From Oligoflexia bacterium (GTDB lineage Bacteria; Bdellovibrionota_C; UBA2361; JAFLCA01): a DNA stretch of 35,596 nt. Below are positions 8,349 through 16,318 of the stretch, one piece after another (within the stretch, counting starts at the first letter, position 1; every line of letters starts with the position of its first letter). The translations under genes were made by a program, and so were the position numbers. The notes beneath the pieces were generated by a model. It did no database searches and was not told where the DNA came from. It saw nothing but the letters and a program-made list of their open reading frames with translations. The DNA lies in the NCBI GenBank assembly GCA_019694465.1, contig JAIBBV010000042.1:1-35596 (forward strand), in the 5' to 3' direction.

Positions 8349-10277
8349 CTAGCTTCTTTTTAGATGTTCAGTCTTCGAGGTCCAGCGCTTAATGAGCGTA
8401 TCCAGCTCGTGTGGTTTAAAAGGTTTGGATAAATAATCGTCCATACCGGCTCGTATACATCTTTCGCGATCGCCTTCAAGTGCGTTGGCCGTGACAGCCA
8501 CTATCGGTATATGACTCCCACGCCGTTTCTCCCACTCACGGATTTGCCCTGTAGCTTCATATCCGCTAAGTAGAGGCATTTGACAGTCCATAAAGACTAG
8601 ATCGAAGTCAGGGCTGGCATTTTCTGTGAAGTGCTGAACTGCTTCTTGGCCATTGGTAGCAACTACCACCTCACAACCACGTTTTTGAAGTAGGCGCATG
8701 GCAAGCATCTGGTTGACGACATTGTCTTCAGCCAGGAGCACGCGCAGCTTGGCTGCTGGTGTTTGGGGGAGCTGTGGTAATTCAATTCTTTGATTGAGCG
8801 AGGCCTCACTTTTTCCAGTACTTACTTCAGCCTTGATTGTAAAGTGGAATGCCGATCCGCGTTCAATGATACTTTCAGCCCAAATGCGCCCGTCCATAAG
8901 TTCAACTAGTTGCTTCGAGATAGTTAGGCCCAGGCCCGTGCCACCATACTTTCTGGTCGTTGAGTCGTCGGCTTGCGAGAAGGCGTCGAAAATTGCCTCC
9001 AAGCGGTCAGTTGGGATTCCAATCCCGGTGTCGCTTACTACGAAGTGTAAAGTAGTCCAGCCCGGAGTATTTGTGGTCTCCATCGCTTGAACAAGTAGCA
9101 TCACGGCACCGCTGTGTGGAGTGAATTTTATAGCGTTGCCTAGCAGATTCACAAGAATTTGAGAGAGACGCACTTCATCGGCAACAATCCAGTTTGGTAC
9201 CCTCGGGCTGATGTCATAGTGTAGCTCGATTGATTTTTCGGCTGCACGAGGACCGAGCAGGGCTAAAGTATGAGCAATGATGGATGTGAGATTAACCCTG
9301 ACTGGATGTAGATTGAACTTGCCAGCCTCAATCTTAGAAAAATCGAGAATATCGTTGATAATGCTCAGTAAGGACTCGGCGGAGCGCCGCACTATCGTTA
9401 GATTGTCATGCTGCTCCGCCGTCAAAGATGTTTCTAAGGTGAGATCTGTCATCCCTATGATGCCATTCATAGGAGTGCGAATCTCGTGACTCATATTTGC
9501 CAGAAAGGTACTTGTAGCGCGCATCCCTTCTTCAGCTCTTAGCGTCGCATCTTGTAGCTCCTGAGTCCTTAATTGAACACGCTCTTCGAGGGTGGCTCTT
9601 AGGGAATCCAGGTCCATTTTCATGCCATCGAAAGTACGGGCAAGCAGGCCGAGCTCATCGTTTGAGCTTAAGTGCGGAAGTTGAACGGTACTGTCGCCCT
9701 TAGCGTAGCGCTGCATGGCGCTGCTTACATCCTTTAGCGGCGACAGTAGGCTACGTACAACAGCGGTGACCAAAAGACTCAGTAGGGCCGCCAACGAAAG
9801 GAATGCCGACAGGCTCAGAATGATTTGCTTATGAAATTCCGAATTCATCGCGACTGGACTCAATCGCAATCGGAACGATCCAATTTTTCGATCTTCATCT
9901 TTGTAGCGATGAGTAATGGGTTCAACTGCAGATATAAGCTCTGGCAAGTCATCAAGTTTGCCGGACCAAGCTACAAGTTTGCCTGAGTCGTCAAAAAGTT
10001 CAGCCCCATGCAGATCCGGGTCTTGCCCCAGTAGTTTGAGTATCCTACCGGCGCGAACTTTATCGAGGTCCCAAAGTGGGAGCTCTAGAATTTGCGATTG
10101 CATTTTTGCGGTCAACTCGGCGTGCTTCACTAACTCTTGCTGCAAGAGAAAATGAGAGCGCCAGGTTAGGGCAGCCGTGCTAAGAGCAAGCGCCATACCT
10201 ATGAGGCAGCATACAAACAGGGATAGTTTTGTTTGTAAGCCAAGCTTCTCAAAGTATTTGATGAACCTAGACAACAT
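8349..10277 (-). CDS. Hybrid sensor histidine kinase with C-terminal receiver
   Basis: Membrane-bound hybrid kinase of about 642 residues. Read from the ATG at 10277: a first membrane segment (about 18-40), a periplasmic sensor region of about 105 residues (45-150), a second membrane segment (about 152-175), HAMP (about 176-230), a short coiled coil, HisKA with the phosphorylated His in MSHEIRTP (H264), and HATPase_c with the N box (N381), DTGIG and GTGLGL. A receiver domain follows, with acidic pair E517/D518, phospho-acceptor D564 in FMDCQMP and K618. There is no Hpt domain or output domain, so phosphate must leave to another protein. A GTG at 10304 would add nine residues; neither start has a clear ribosome-binding site. 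It is divergent from a periplasmic binding-protein gene 161 bp away, which suggests a shared signal. Confidence 0.9.
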   Translation of the reverse strand: MLSRFIKYFEKLGLQTKLSLFVCCLIGMALALSTAALTWRSHFLLQQELVKHAELTAKMQSQILELPLWDLDKVRAGRILKLLGQDPDLHGAELFDDSGKLVAWSGKLDDLPELISAVEPITHRYKDEDRKIGSFRLRLSPVAMNSEFHKQIILSLSAFLSLAALLSLLVTAVVRSLLSPLKDVSSAMQRYAKGDSTVQLPHLSSNDELGLLARTFDGMKMDLDSLRATLEERVQLRTQELQDATLRAEEGMRATSTFLANMSHEIRTPMNGIIGMTDLTLETSLTAEQHDNLTIVRRSAESLLSIINDILDFSKIEAGKFNLHPVRVNLTSIIAHTLALLGPRAAEKSIELHYDISPRVPNWIVADEVRLSQILVNLLGNAIKFTPHSGAVMLLVQAMETTNTPGWTTLHFVVSDTGIGIPTDRLEAIFDAFSQADDSTTRKYGGTGLGLTISKQLVELMDGRIWAESIIERGSAFHFTIKAEVSTGKSEASLNQRIELPQLPQTPAAKLRVLLAEDNVVNQMLAMRLLQKRGCEVVVATNGQEAVQHFTENASPDFDLVFMDCQMPLLSGYEATGQIREWEKRRGSHIPIVAVTANALEGDRERCIRAGMDDYLSKPFKPHELDTLIKRWTSKTEHLKRS

Positions 10278-10438
10278 CAAATTCACTATCTGCTTAAAAC
10301 ACACCTAGGGATAGCGTCAGCCTTGACGCCAAAGTTTCTACTAGCACAAACTAAACTTTCTCTAGTAGTTTCGGAATGTTCGCACTTATTGTTGAGGACT
10401 GAGTTTGCGGGCTAACTTGACTGGCCCCAGTATATGGT

Positions 10439-11242
10439 ATGCGCCTGATGAGACCGCTAACGATGCTTGTTAACATATTGATGCCATTGACCTTAACTCT
10501 TTGGCTGTCTTACCCAGCCCAGGCTGACCAAGTAACAATAGTTGCCGATGAGTGGTGCCCGTACAACTGTGTCCCCGGCTCTAGTAATCCGGGGCTATTA
10601 ATAGAAATTGCGCAGTACGCACTTGGAAAAGCGGGCCATAGCGTCAAGTATTCTGTCCTGCCCTGGAGCCGGGCGATTGAAGACACCAGAGCTGGAAAAT
10701 ATATGGCTATCGTCGGGGCATACCGCAGCGATGCTCCGGGCTTTGTCTTTCCTCAGAAACCACTTGCTACGGCGGGTGATGATGTATTTGTGCGGCCAGG
10801 AGCGAGTTGGCGCTATAGCGGAATTAAGTCACTAGAATATGTATCACTAGGTGTAATCGCAGACTACACTTTCAACAACGCAGAAGTCGACGCTTACATA
10901 CGAGCCAATAAAAGTAACCCCGAGCGCGTTCAGGTGTCTGTAGGAGATGACGCATTAGAGAAAAATATTAGAAAGCTCGTGGGCGGTCGCATCGATGCTT
11001 TGATCGACGATGCCTTGGTTGTAACTCATTTTTTAAAGTTACATCCAAAATTCGGTAATTTGGTGCATGCCGGAAGTCTCGGACGAGATGGGGTTTACAT
11101 TGCATTCTCGCCAGCTATTAAGCAATCTCAGTCCTATGCAGCTCTTATCTCTAAGGGTGTGGACGAGTTAATACAAACCGGAAAAATGGCTGAGCTTTTA
11201 GAGCATTACGGTCTTAAGGGCGAGCTTATAACATCGCACTAA
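10439..11242 (+). CDS. Periplasmic solute-binding protein, SBP_bac_3-like
   Basis: 267 residues with a Sec signal peptide (hydrophobic 8-24, likely cleavage after AQA near residue 29). The mature part resembles the amino-acid-binding family 3 fold used by ABC importers and by sensor proteins: VTIVADEWCPYNC at the start, then LLIEIAQYALGKAG, PWSRAIEDTRAGKYMAIVG, and a second lobe with GGRIDALIDDALV. PWSRA followed by a region enriched in FVFP is typical of the subgroup often found without transporter genes. No permease or ATPase is nearby. The divergent hybrid kinase suggests it could present a ligand to that kinase. Two Cys residues near the mature N-terminus (WCPYNC) may form a disulfide. 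Confidence 0.8.
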   Translation: MRLMRPLTMLVNILMPLTLTLWLSYPAQADQVTIVADEWCPYNCVPGSSNPGLLIEIAQYALGKAGHSVKYSVLPWSRAIEDTRAGKYMAIVGAYRSDAPGFVFPQKPLATAGDDVFVRPGASWRYSGIKSLEYVSLGVIADYTFNNAEVDAYIRANKSNPERVQVSVGDDALEKNIRKLVGGRIDALIDDALVVTHFLKLHPKFGNLVHAGSLGRDGVYIAFSPAIKQSQSYAALISKGVDELIQTGKMAELLEHYGLKGELITSH

Positions 11243-11258
11243 GTCGCCTGGCGGCTTT
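11241..11258 (+). terminator. Weak terminator after the solute-binding protein gene
   Basis: AAGTCGC (11241-11247) pairs with GCGGCTT (11251-11257), including one U-G pair, around a CTG loop. It begins within the stop codon. The following T-tract is poor (TTTAC), so termination would be weak. Confidence 0.3.
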
Positions 11259-11266
11259 ACTGTATT

Positions 11267-11278
11267 AGAACATGTTCT
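11267..11278. repeat. 12-bp perfect palindrome
   Basis: AGAACATGTTCT is a spacer-free dyad between the solute-binding protein gene and the macro-domain gene. It could be an operator half-site pair. It is short enough that chance is a real alternative. Confidence 0.3.
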
Positions 11279-11483
11279 GGGCGCTGCTTGGGTTGCCACG
11301 CCAAAAAGGGGCACCGATACATACATCGCTTGTTTCTGGCCTTTGTCTTAGCACTCCTAATATCGCGAGATTTATGCAAGTTATGGGCGAGGCTAGTGGC
11401 AATAGCCTTTATTTGTGTCTACCCCTTGGCAAAATCATATTTAAGGATTAATAGACAAGTATAACCATTGAAAAGGATGACAT

Positions 11484-11969
11484 ATGATTCAAGATGTCAG
11501 TGGCGACATTCTCTTTACTAAAGCTCAAGTCTTGGCCCATGGAGTTGGAGTGAACGATGATTTCAAATCAGAACTCGCCATGGCTTTGCGTCAGCAATGG
11601 CCTGCGCTTTATAAAGATTTCCGACATTACTGCCAGTCTACCCACCCTAAGCCGGGTGGGGTTTGGGTATGGCAGGGAACAGACGGGCGACGAATTGTTA
11701 ACCTCTTCACACAAGAGCCCCCAAGTGCAAAGGGGCAACACCCAGGGCCAGCGCACCTAGAATTTGTGAATCGATCCTTGCACGATCTTGCCCAGTACCT
11801 GCGCGAAGAAAAGATCCAAAGCGTTGCTTTGCCGCGCCTGGCTACAGGTGTTGGTCGACTTGATTGGAAGGATGTGCTCCCCCTTATAAAGAAGCACTTA
11901 GGGGAAGTCGATTGTACAGTCTATGTTTACTCGACTTACCACAAGGGTAAGAAGGCTGAGGAGAAGTAG
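11484..11969 (+). CDS. Macro-domain protein (ADP-ribose binding or hydrolase)
   Basis: A 161-residue stand-alone macro domain. The first strand and loop read VSGDILFTKAQVLAHGVG, NDDF follows, and the phosphate-binding loop near the C-terminus reads ALPRLATGVGRLDW (about 113-126). VYVYST forms the last strand. Macro domains bind ADP-ribose and some remove ADP-ribose from proteins, nucleic acids or metabolites. The overall sequence resembles the subgroup related to ADP-ribose-1''-phosphatases (Poa1-like) and to the DarG antitoxin domain. No DarT-like toxin gene is adjacent, and the protein lacks DarG's C-terminal extension. The start is supported by AAGGA six bases upstream of the ATG. Lys-rich tail (KGKKAEEK). 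Confidence 0.85.
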   Translation: MIQDVSGDILFTKAQVLAHGVGVNDDFKSELAMALRQQWPALYKDFRHYCQSTHPKPGGVWVWQGTDGRRIVNLFTQEPPSAKGQHPGPAHLEFVNRSLHDLAQYLREEKIQSVALPRLATGVGRLDWKDVLPLIKKHLGEVDCTVYVYSTYHKGKKAEEK

Positions 11970-12036
11970 AGCTGTTGTCATGTTGCTGCGATATTGACCC
12001 CTTCCGCGTCTATGGGTTGTTGGGGGCTGTGTCGTT

Positions 12037-12208
12037 CTAGAAGCCATCTCATAATTGATAAATCTGAGATGACTTCTAGTCGGGCCAAGAATGGTCCGGC
12101 AAACGCCGAAGGCGTTTGTAGCGACGCAGAGCCAGCGCCGTGCTCGCGCTGGCGAGGCTTGGAGCGTCTCATAAACGGGCAGGAGCCCATTTATGAGATT
12201 AGTTCTAG
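12037..12208. mobile_element. Candidate MITE flanked by CTAG
   Basis: The segment 12041-12204 is bounded by CTAG at 12037-12040 and 12205-12208. Its ends are inverted repeats sharing AA, then three variable bases, then ATCTCATAA. Inside are nested palindromes: the left arm folds on itself (12037-12079, 14 of 15 pairs), AAACGCC-GAA-GGCGTTT (12101-12117), GCCAGCGC and GCGCTGGC (12131-12153), and TCTCATAAACGGGC with GCCCATTTATGAGA (12167-12198, 13 of 14 pairs). There is no transposase gene. A YTAR-type four-base duplication is known for IS5-group elements, so a MITE mobilised by such an element is the best reading. The insertion lies at the stop codon of the next gene, whose TAG is read from the right-hand CTAG. 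Confidence 0.5.
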
Positions 12209-12765
12209 TAGACTGGCACGACGCCAGTTTTTCCAGTCCCACAGCATATCAGCGCCTTGATTTTACTTCGGCACGTAAAACCAGCTCCTACCCTGACTAA
12301 GCTGCTTTGGCCGACAGAACAGCCGCTAGTCCCGCTCGCAGAGCTGCCCCCACTGGGTATAGTGGTGCAGTTTATTAGCTCAGCACAGTAATCGCGGGCC
12401 CCATCTATTCTCGCGTAGATTTTTGTGCATGCGTTAGTCTCAGGCGAGCCAAGTTGAATCGTGCAGCGGGGGGAAAAGTATAGAATGCCATTAGTTATCT
12501 CCATCGCTAGATTGTCCCAGGCGGCCTGGCAAGCGCTAGATGATCTAGACGTTAGATTTTGGTGGAGTGCTTCTCTTGATCCAGGTAATAGGAGTGTATT
12601 CCACGTCTCAAATGGTACAACTGCTGATTCACTCGCTCCATTTGCTACGGCATCCCATTCTTCAATCCAGCAGCCATCGTCGCGCACTGTTTGACACTGC
12701 CCGTGAGTGTTGTGTAACAGTGTGAAGATTAAAAGGGCAGATGCCCTAAGTCTTATGCTACTCAC
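12205..12765 (-). CDS. Secreted Cys-rich hypothetical protein
   Basis: 186 residues with a clear Sec signal peptide (basic SSIRLR, then hydrophobic ASALLIFTLL, cleavage probably near HG/QC at 22-23). The mature part contains eleven Cys residues, including a CC pair near the C-terminus, which suggests several disulfides in the periplasm or outside the cell. A Gly/Ser-rich stretch (about 138-150) links two Cys-containing parts. I do not recognise the family. The start is GTG at 12765, chosen because AGGAG lies nine bases upstream. The stop codon falls in the CTAG bordering the candidate MITE, so the original C-terminus may have been changed by the insertion. Confidence 0.65.
   Translation of the reverse strand: MSSIRLRASALLIFTLLHNTHGQCQTVRDDGCWIEEWDAVANGASESAVVPFETWNTLLLPGSREALHQNLTSRSSSACQAAWDNLAMEITNGILYFSPRCTIQLGSPETNACTKIYARIDGARDYCAELINCTTIPSGGSSASGTSGCSVGQSSLVRVGAGFTCRSKIKALICCGTGKTGVVPVY
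12212..12232 (+). terminator. Terminator-like hairpin right of the MITE
   Basis: ACTGGC (12212-12217) pairs with GCCAGT (12223-12228) around ACGAC and runs into five T residues. It could end rightward transcription from the macro-domain gene. It overlaps the last codons of the leftward secreted-protein gene, which limits confidence. Confidence 0.4.
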
Positions 12766-12841
12766 TTCTTGTGTCTCCTAAAATTTGGCTCAAGATATGC
12801 GAGTTGGAAGATATTTAAGGAAAATCGGCTCCTAAAAATCC

Positions 12842-12926
12842 CCATTTCCATAGGTTATGATGAGCTGCCTTGCTAATGTGCGATAAGCACATTAGCAAGG
12901 CAGGATCCGCTGAGTCTATGGAATGG
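12842..12926. repeat. Nested palindromic element (39-nt perfect hairpin inside outer arms)
   Basis: A perfect 17-bp stem at 12865-12881 and 12887-12903 encloses the loop GATAA. Around it, CCATTTCCATAG (12842-12853) and CTATGGAATGG (12916-12926) are inverted copies, 11 of 12. No T-run follows on either strand, so it is not a standard terminator. It lies between two leftward genes, and may be a REP/BIME-like element, a small MITE or an mRNA-stabilising structure. No second copy is seen here. Confidence 0.6.
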
Positions 12927-12986
12927 ATGAGAGGGCCTAGACTTGGTTTGCTGTTGTCTAACAACAAAGTATGTCAAAGCTAGCGC

Positions 12987-13469
12987 CTACAAGTGCTGAA
13001 TTATCGCGGATTCCAATTCTTCTGGTGTAACCTGCGGCGCGAAGCGTTGGATTGCTCTCCCGTCTGGTGCTACCAAAAATTTGGTAAAGTTCCATTTGAT
13101 CGACTCAGTGCCGAGAAGCCCAGGGCAATTTGACTTAAGGTATGCAAAGACTGGATGAGTGTTCGGGCCATTCACGTCAACTTTTTGCATAATTGGAAAG
13201 GTGACCCCGAAACTTGTATCGCAAAATGATTTAATCTCTGCGGCAGTTCCGGGTTCCTGGGCTCCAAATTGATTGCAAGGAAAGGCCACAATTTCAAGGC
13301 CTTTCACCTTGAATCTATCATACAAACTCTGAAGCCCAGTATATTGCGAAGTAAATCCGCAGCGACTTGCAACATTTACAATCAAGGTTACTTTTCCCTT
13401 TAGCTGGGAGAATGCCCAGTCGTTCCCATTAATGTCCGAGGCTGACAATTCAAAGAAGCTGGATTTCAT
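12987..13469 (-). CDS. Glutathione peroxidase family protein (thiol peroxidase)
   Basis: 160 residues, typical for the bacterial GPx/BtuE family. The peroxidatic Cys is C37 in SRCGFT. Q71 lies in FPCNQFGAQEPG, and W126-N127 in KWNFTKFLV complete the catalytic tetrad. C65 and C83 are candidates for a resolving Cys of the thioredoxin-dependent type. The enzyme reduces hydrogen peroxide and organic peroxides in the cytoplasm. The ATG overlaps the stop of the upstream RCK gene (ATGA-type, 13466-13469), making it the last gene of the channel operon and translationally coupled. This suggests that the channel cluster responds to, or is needed during, oxidative stress; that link is inferred. Confidence 0.93.
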   Translation of the reverse strand: MKSSFFELSASDINGNDWAFSQLKGKVTLIVNVASRCGFTSQYTGLQSLYDRFKVKGLEIVAFPCNQFGAQEPGTAAEIKSFCDTSFGVTFPIMQKVDVNGPNTHPVFAYLKSNCPGLLGTESIKWNFTKFLVAPDGRAIQRFAPQVTPEELESAIIQHL

Positions 13470-14317
13470 CTTAGTCCTTCAAATACGCTTTCAGCATGCT
13501 TGCGAGAGTTAGCCAGCACTAATAGTCCAAGTGGGTGATCGGGCCCTGGCCAGTCTTTCCAGATATCACTGGCCCTTACATTTGCAGGTGGGTTGGCATA
13601 AACATCGCTTTTCCACGATACCCAAGCTTGGTGATTCTCATCATGGGCAGGAATTCGATGTACTTTGAAACCAACCCAGGCAAGTGGGAGGACGCAGCGT
13701 GGCACGCCCCATGCCAGTAATTCGTGAAAACAACGTGACGAAAAGCGTTGCCAGTTCAAGTCTACTCTAAAAATCTGGGCTGAGGAGTGGGTTGGATCTA
13801 TCAGCTGGCGATAAATGGGCACAAGGTGGCGTTCGCTTTTCCCTTCCTGGGAGTCAGCACTCTGGGCAGCGCCAACATGCCGAACCCCCTGGGCCAACAT
13901 GCGTACGGCGATTTCTTGGTCGGTAATTAGATCGTCCACTTTAGTCCAGCCAAAGTGGGCTTTGTTTTGTATGTCGCGCAGTTCTACCACCGTGAAGACC
14001 GCAGATCGAATGCGCTCAACAGCTAGCGCAATTTGCACAGAACGCGCGTCGGTTGAGTCGCCCAGCGAATCTAGCGCCAGTACTAAGACTGAATAAGCTG
14101 TACCTACATCCGCCCGCAAAAGTGCAGCCTTGTCGCTAGGATTCCCGCCCATGAGAAATACCCCGCGGCGTTTCCCGACACTTTGAGCAATATCGTCCAA
14201 ATTTTCATGTAGAATTAAGATTGGGCGCTGACCGAGTTCCTGGAGTGCGCTAACAATTGCGGCAGCGCGTCTGTTCCAGCCGCACATCACAATATGGTTT
14301 CGAAATACTGGTTCCAT
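13466..14317 (-). CDS. Stand-alone RCK/TrkA-N-type channel regulatory subunit (third in operon)
   Basis: 283 residues with no membrane segment. The N-terminal 130 residues form a Rossmann-like RCK domain: IVMCGWNRRAAAIVSAL with the GW motif instead of GxGxxG, then GNPSDKAALLRADV and the VELRD strand. A C-terminal part with HPLGLLVLANS resembles the end of a TrkA-C-like region but is divergent. RCK domains bind nucleotides or ions and open the attached channel. The gene follows the pore-containing gene with three bases between, so the two proteins are probably made together and assemble as subunits. The start ATG has GAGG only one base away, which may mean coupling rather than independent initiation. 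Confidence 0.75.
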   Translation of the reverse strand: MEPVFRNHIVMCGWNRRAAAIVSALQELGQRPILILHENLDDIAQSVGKRRGVFLMGGNPSDKAALLRADVGTAYSVLVLALDSLGDSTDARSVQIALAVERIRSAVFTVVELRDIQNKAHFGWTKVDDLITDQEIAVRMLAQGVRHVGAAQSADSQEGKSERHLVPIYRQLIDPTHSSAQIFRVDLNWQRFSSRCFHELLAWGVPRCVLPLAWVGFKVHRIPAHDENHQAWVSWKSDVYANPPANVRASDIWKDWPGPDHPLGLLVLANSRKHAESVFEGLR

Positions 14318-14320
14318 GCC

Positions 14321-15463
14321 TCAAAGTTGTGAAGGTGTTGCTATTACTACAAGTTGGTCATTTGGTTCTAGCACAGTCGCTCGAGCGCTTTCATCGCAAG
14401 TGAAGGCAACTCCCTGCCGCCCCAATAAGCCCACTACCACAATGTCACTTCTTTTATTGCTGGATACGATGGCATCATCCAAGCGTTGCCCTGCAACGCC
14501 CAAATGCTCAGCGCTGCGCACATAAAAAGATATCGGCTCCTTAGCCTCGACTAGTTCGCTAGAAGCGATTGTGCTTTGAGTGGTTGGAGCCAGGGCAAGA
14601 AGCTCATCGATATAAGCTGAAAGCCCTGGGAACTCTGCTGCACGAGCTAGCAATAGGGTAGCATAGCGCGAAGGTGCCAATACCTCATCTGCGTTTGCAT
14701 TTCGAAAGTGCTCGGCGCTTCTTTCATCGAACACATCGACGAGCGAGACGACTTTAGGCTGGAGGTGCTCGACGGCCAAGAGTGTCAAAAGTGACTGGCG
14801 GTCAGCTTCTTCAGGGGGTAAATGCGTATCGCCGATTACAACGGCAATATCCGCACCGGAGCAGCCGGTAGTGGCTGAGATGTTGCAACTAGTAAGCACA
14901 TCAGTATCGTTGGGATTGCCACGTACGTGCCAGACATGCTCGTAAATTTGCTCTGTGCCCCGCTCCAAGTGTTCTTGAGGGCTAACTACGAGAATGTCAT
15001 CTGCGCGAAATCCGCGCGCTGCATGGTCGGCATTTAGCTCACGTAGTACCGCCTTAGTCTTTGGGCCCCAGCCAAAAATAACAGTGTGGTCTTGGAACTT
15101 ACGGTTTGAAGGTTTAAGTGGTATCGAGACCGCCGAGGTGAGTAGGCGCGAGAACTCAGCAGCGACATAGCCAGTAAATAGAGAAACGAGGATTACGCCA
15201 CATACAAGCACCGCAGATGCGACAATTTCTCCCGTGATGGTCTGGGGAGGATCCACATCCAGTCCACTCAGCATATAAACTAGCGCGTGCCAGAATGCAG
15301 AGGCTCCTATTCCTTCGCTCTCGCTTAGAAGTGCAGCAGCAAGGCAAATGATGCACAGGATGATGAACGAAAAAGTTAATAGTGGCCGGCGATTGAGAGT
15401 ATTCAGGAAACGCTCCCACAGGGAGCGGTACAGATCTAGTAATGCGCGGGCCCAGGATTTCAT
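14321..15463 (-). CDS. CASTOR/POLLUX-like ion channel: two membrane helices, pore loop and RCK domain
   Basis: 380 residues. A first membrane helix lies at about 28-48, a pore-helix region at 56-66, SGLDVDPP (66-73) where K+ channels have TVGYGD, and a second helix at about 79-104 ending LFTGYVAAEF. An RCK domain follows (VIFGWGPKTKAVLREL, from 126) and a TrkA-C-like domain (about 305-377). GW at the start of the RCK domain and an Asp-containing filter are features of the plant CASTOR/POLLUX (DMI1) family and its bacterial relatives, which carry cations, rather than TrkA/MthK K+ channels. It is the only pore subunit of the three-RCK operon. Ion selectivity and ligand are unknown. Confidence 0.8.
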   Translation of the reverse strand: MKSWARALLDLYRSLWERFLNTLNRRPLLTFSFIILCIICLAAALLSESEGIGASAFWHALVYMLSGLDVDPPQTITGEIVASAVLVCGVILVSLFTGYVAAEFSRLLTSAVSIPLKPSNRKFQDHTVIFGWGPKTKAVLRELNADHAARGFRADDILVVSPQEHLERGTEQIYEHVWHVRGNPNDTDVLTSCNISATTGCSGADIAVVIGDTHLPPEEADRQSLLTLLAVEHLQPKVVSLVDVFDERSAEHFRNANADEVLAPSRYATLLLARAAEFPGLSAYIDELLALAPTTQSTIASSELVEAKEPISFYVRSAEHLGVAGQRLDDAIVSSNKRSDIVVVGLLGRQGVAFTCDESARATVLEPNDQLVVIATPSQL

Positions 15464-15481
15464 AGAATTAGGTGTACCTAC

Positions 15482-16237
15482 TTATTTTCCTATGCAGGCT
15501 ATGCCGGCTGCCTTGTCATAAGCGATAAACCAAATTGCATCATCAGGTGCAAGTAGGGTGTCGCGATTTTTGGGATTAAGGCACAGCTGTCCTGCCCTCT
15601 CGAAGCCGATTACTATCACCTCACGTTCAAAACAGTGCTGAAATAAGGCGCGAAAGGTCTTGCCATGCCAGTTAGCAGGAAGCGGGAGCATGTAGACTTC
15701 ATTCGAATCTGTTCCAAATGACAACAGATGATCGTAGACGCGAGATACTCCGCGATTAACGGCAGTTTGTGCCAGAATTCGCTCGGCAAATGACTCGAAA
15801 GATACAATTTCGACATCACCTTCAGTTACGCCTTTGCGTCTTATATAACTGAGAGTATCGGAGCTTTCGGCTCGGGCTACTTCTACACACACACGCAACG
15901 AGGGGTTCACTGAAAGCGCGGCTAAGAGTGAGAAAACACTTTGACCATCAGCAGCGTCGGCTTCTGGAATTGTCGTTGGGATCAACAACGAGTGTGCTGT
16001 GTCTAGATTCGCCCGACGCAGCACTTCCATGTCGTTGTAGCGTCCGTGTAGAAAGTAGACGCGTTCAAAATCAGTCTTAGTTTGGCTAAGGGACTGCTCA
16101 GTAATAATTAGAATTGGGCGCATTTCTCCTGCCAGACGATGAACGTCATTGCGTAGCTCACGCACGATACGCTCAACGCGGCGCGACCAGCCCAATATGA
16201 CAATATGGCCAGAAATTGATTGAATACTGTCTGACAT
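15482..16237 (-). CDS. Stand-alone RCK/TrkA-type channel regulatory subunit (first in operon)
   Basis: 251 residues, soluble. An RCK Rossmann domain (HIVILGWSRRVERIVREL, 11-28; GRYNDMEVLRRANL; CVEVARAE) is followed by a TrkA-C-like domain (LPANWHGKTFRAL to DDAIWFIAYD). The GWS motif matches the family of CASTOR/POLLUX RCK domains. With the next two genes it supplies a third RCK domain to one pore protein. The ATG at 16237 is preceded by GTGGAG seven bases upstream, the best ribosome-binding site in the operon, so this is probably the first gene. Eighteen nucleotides separate it from the pore gene. Confidence 0.8.
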   Translation of the reverse strand: MSDSIQSISGHIVILGWSRRVERIVRELRNDVHRLAGEMRPILIITEQSLSQTKTDFERVYFLHGRYNDMEVLRRANLDTAHSLLIPTTIPEADAADGQSVFSLLAALSVNPSLRVCVEVARAESSDTLSYIRRKGVTEGDVEIVSFESFAERILAQTAVNRGVSRVYDHLLSFGTDSNEVYMLPLPANWHGKTFRALFQHCFEREVIVIGFERAGQLCLNPKNRDTLLAPDDAIWFIAYDKAAGIACIGK

Positions 16238-16318
16238 GGGAATTCTCCACTGTGGTCTATTAAAATACTAAAGCACGATGGTAGACAACAGCCCCATACA
16301 AAAATCAGCTGTAGCAGG

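Noticed and set aside
12987..16237. TrkA of a Trk potassium uptake system
   Set aside because: One of the three proteins has its own two-helix pore, no TrkH/TrkG gene is present, and the GW motif points to CASTOR/POLLUX-like RCK domains.
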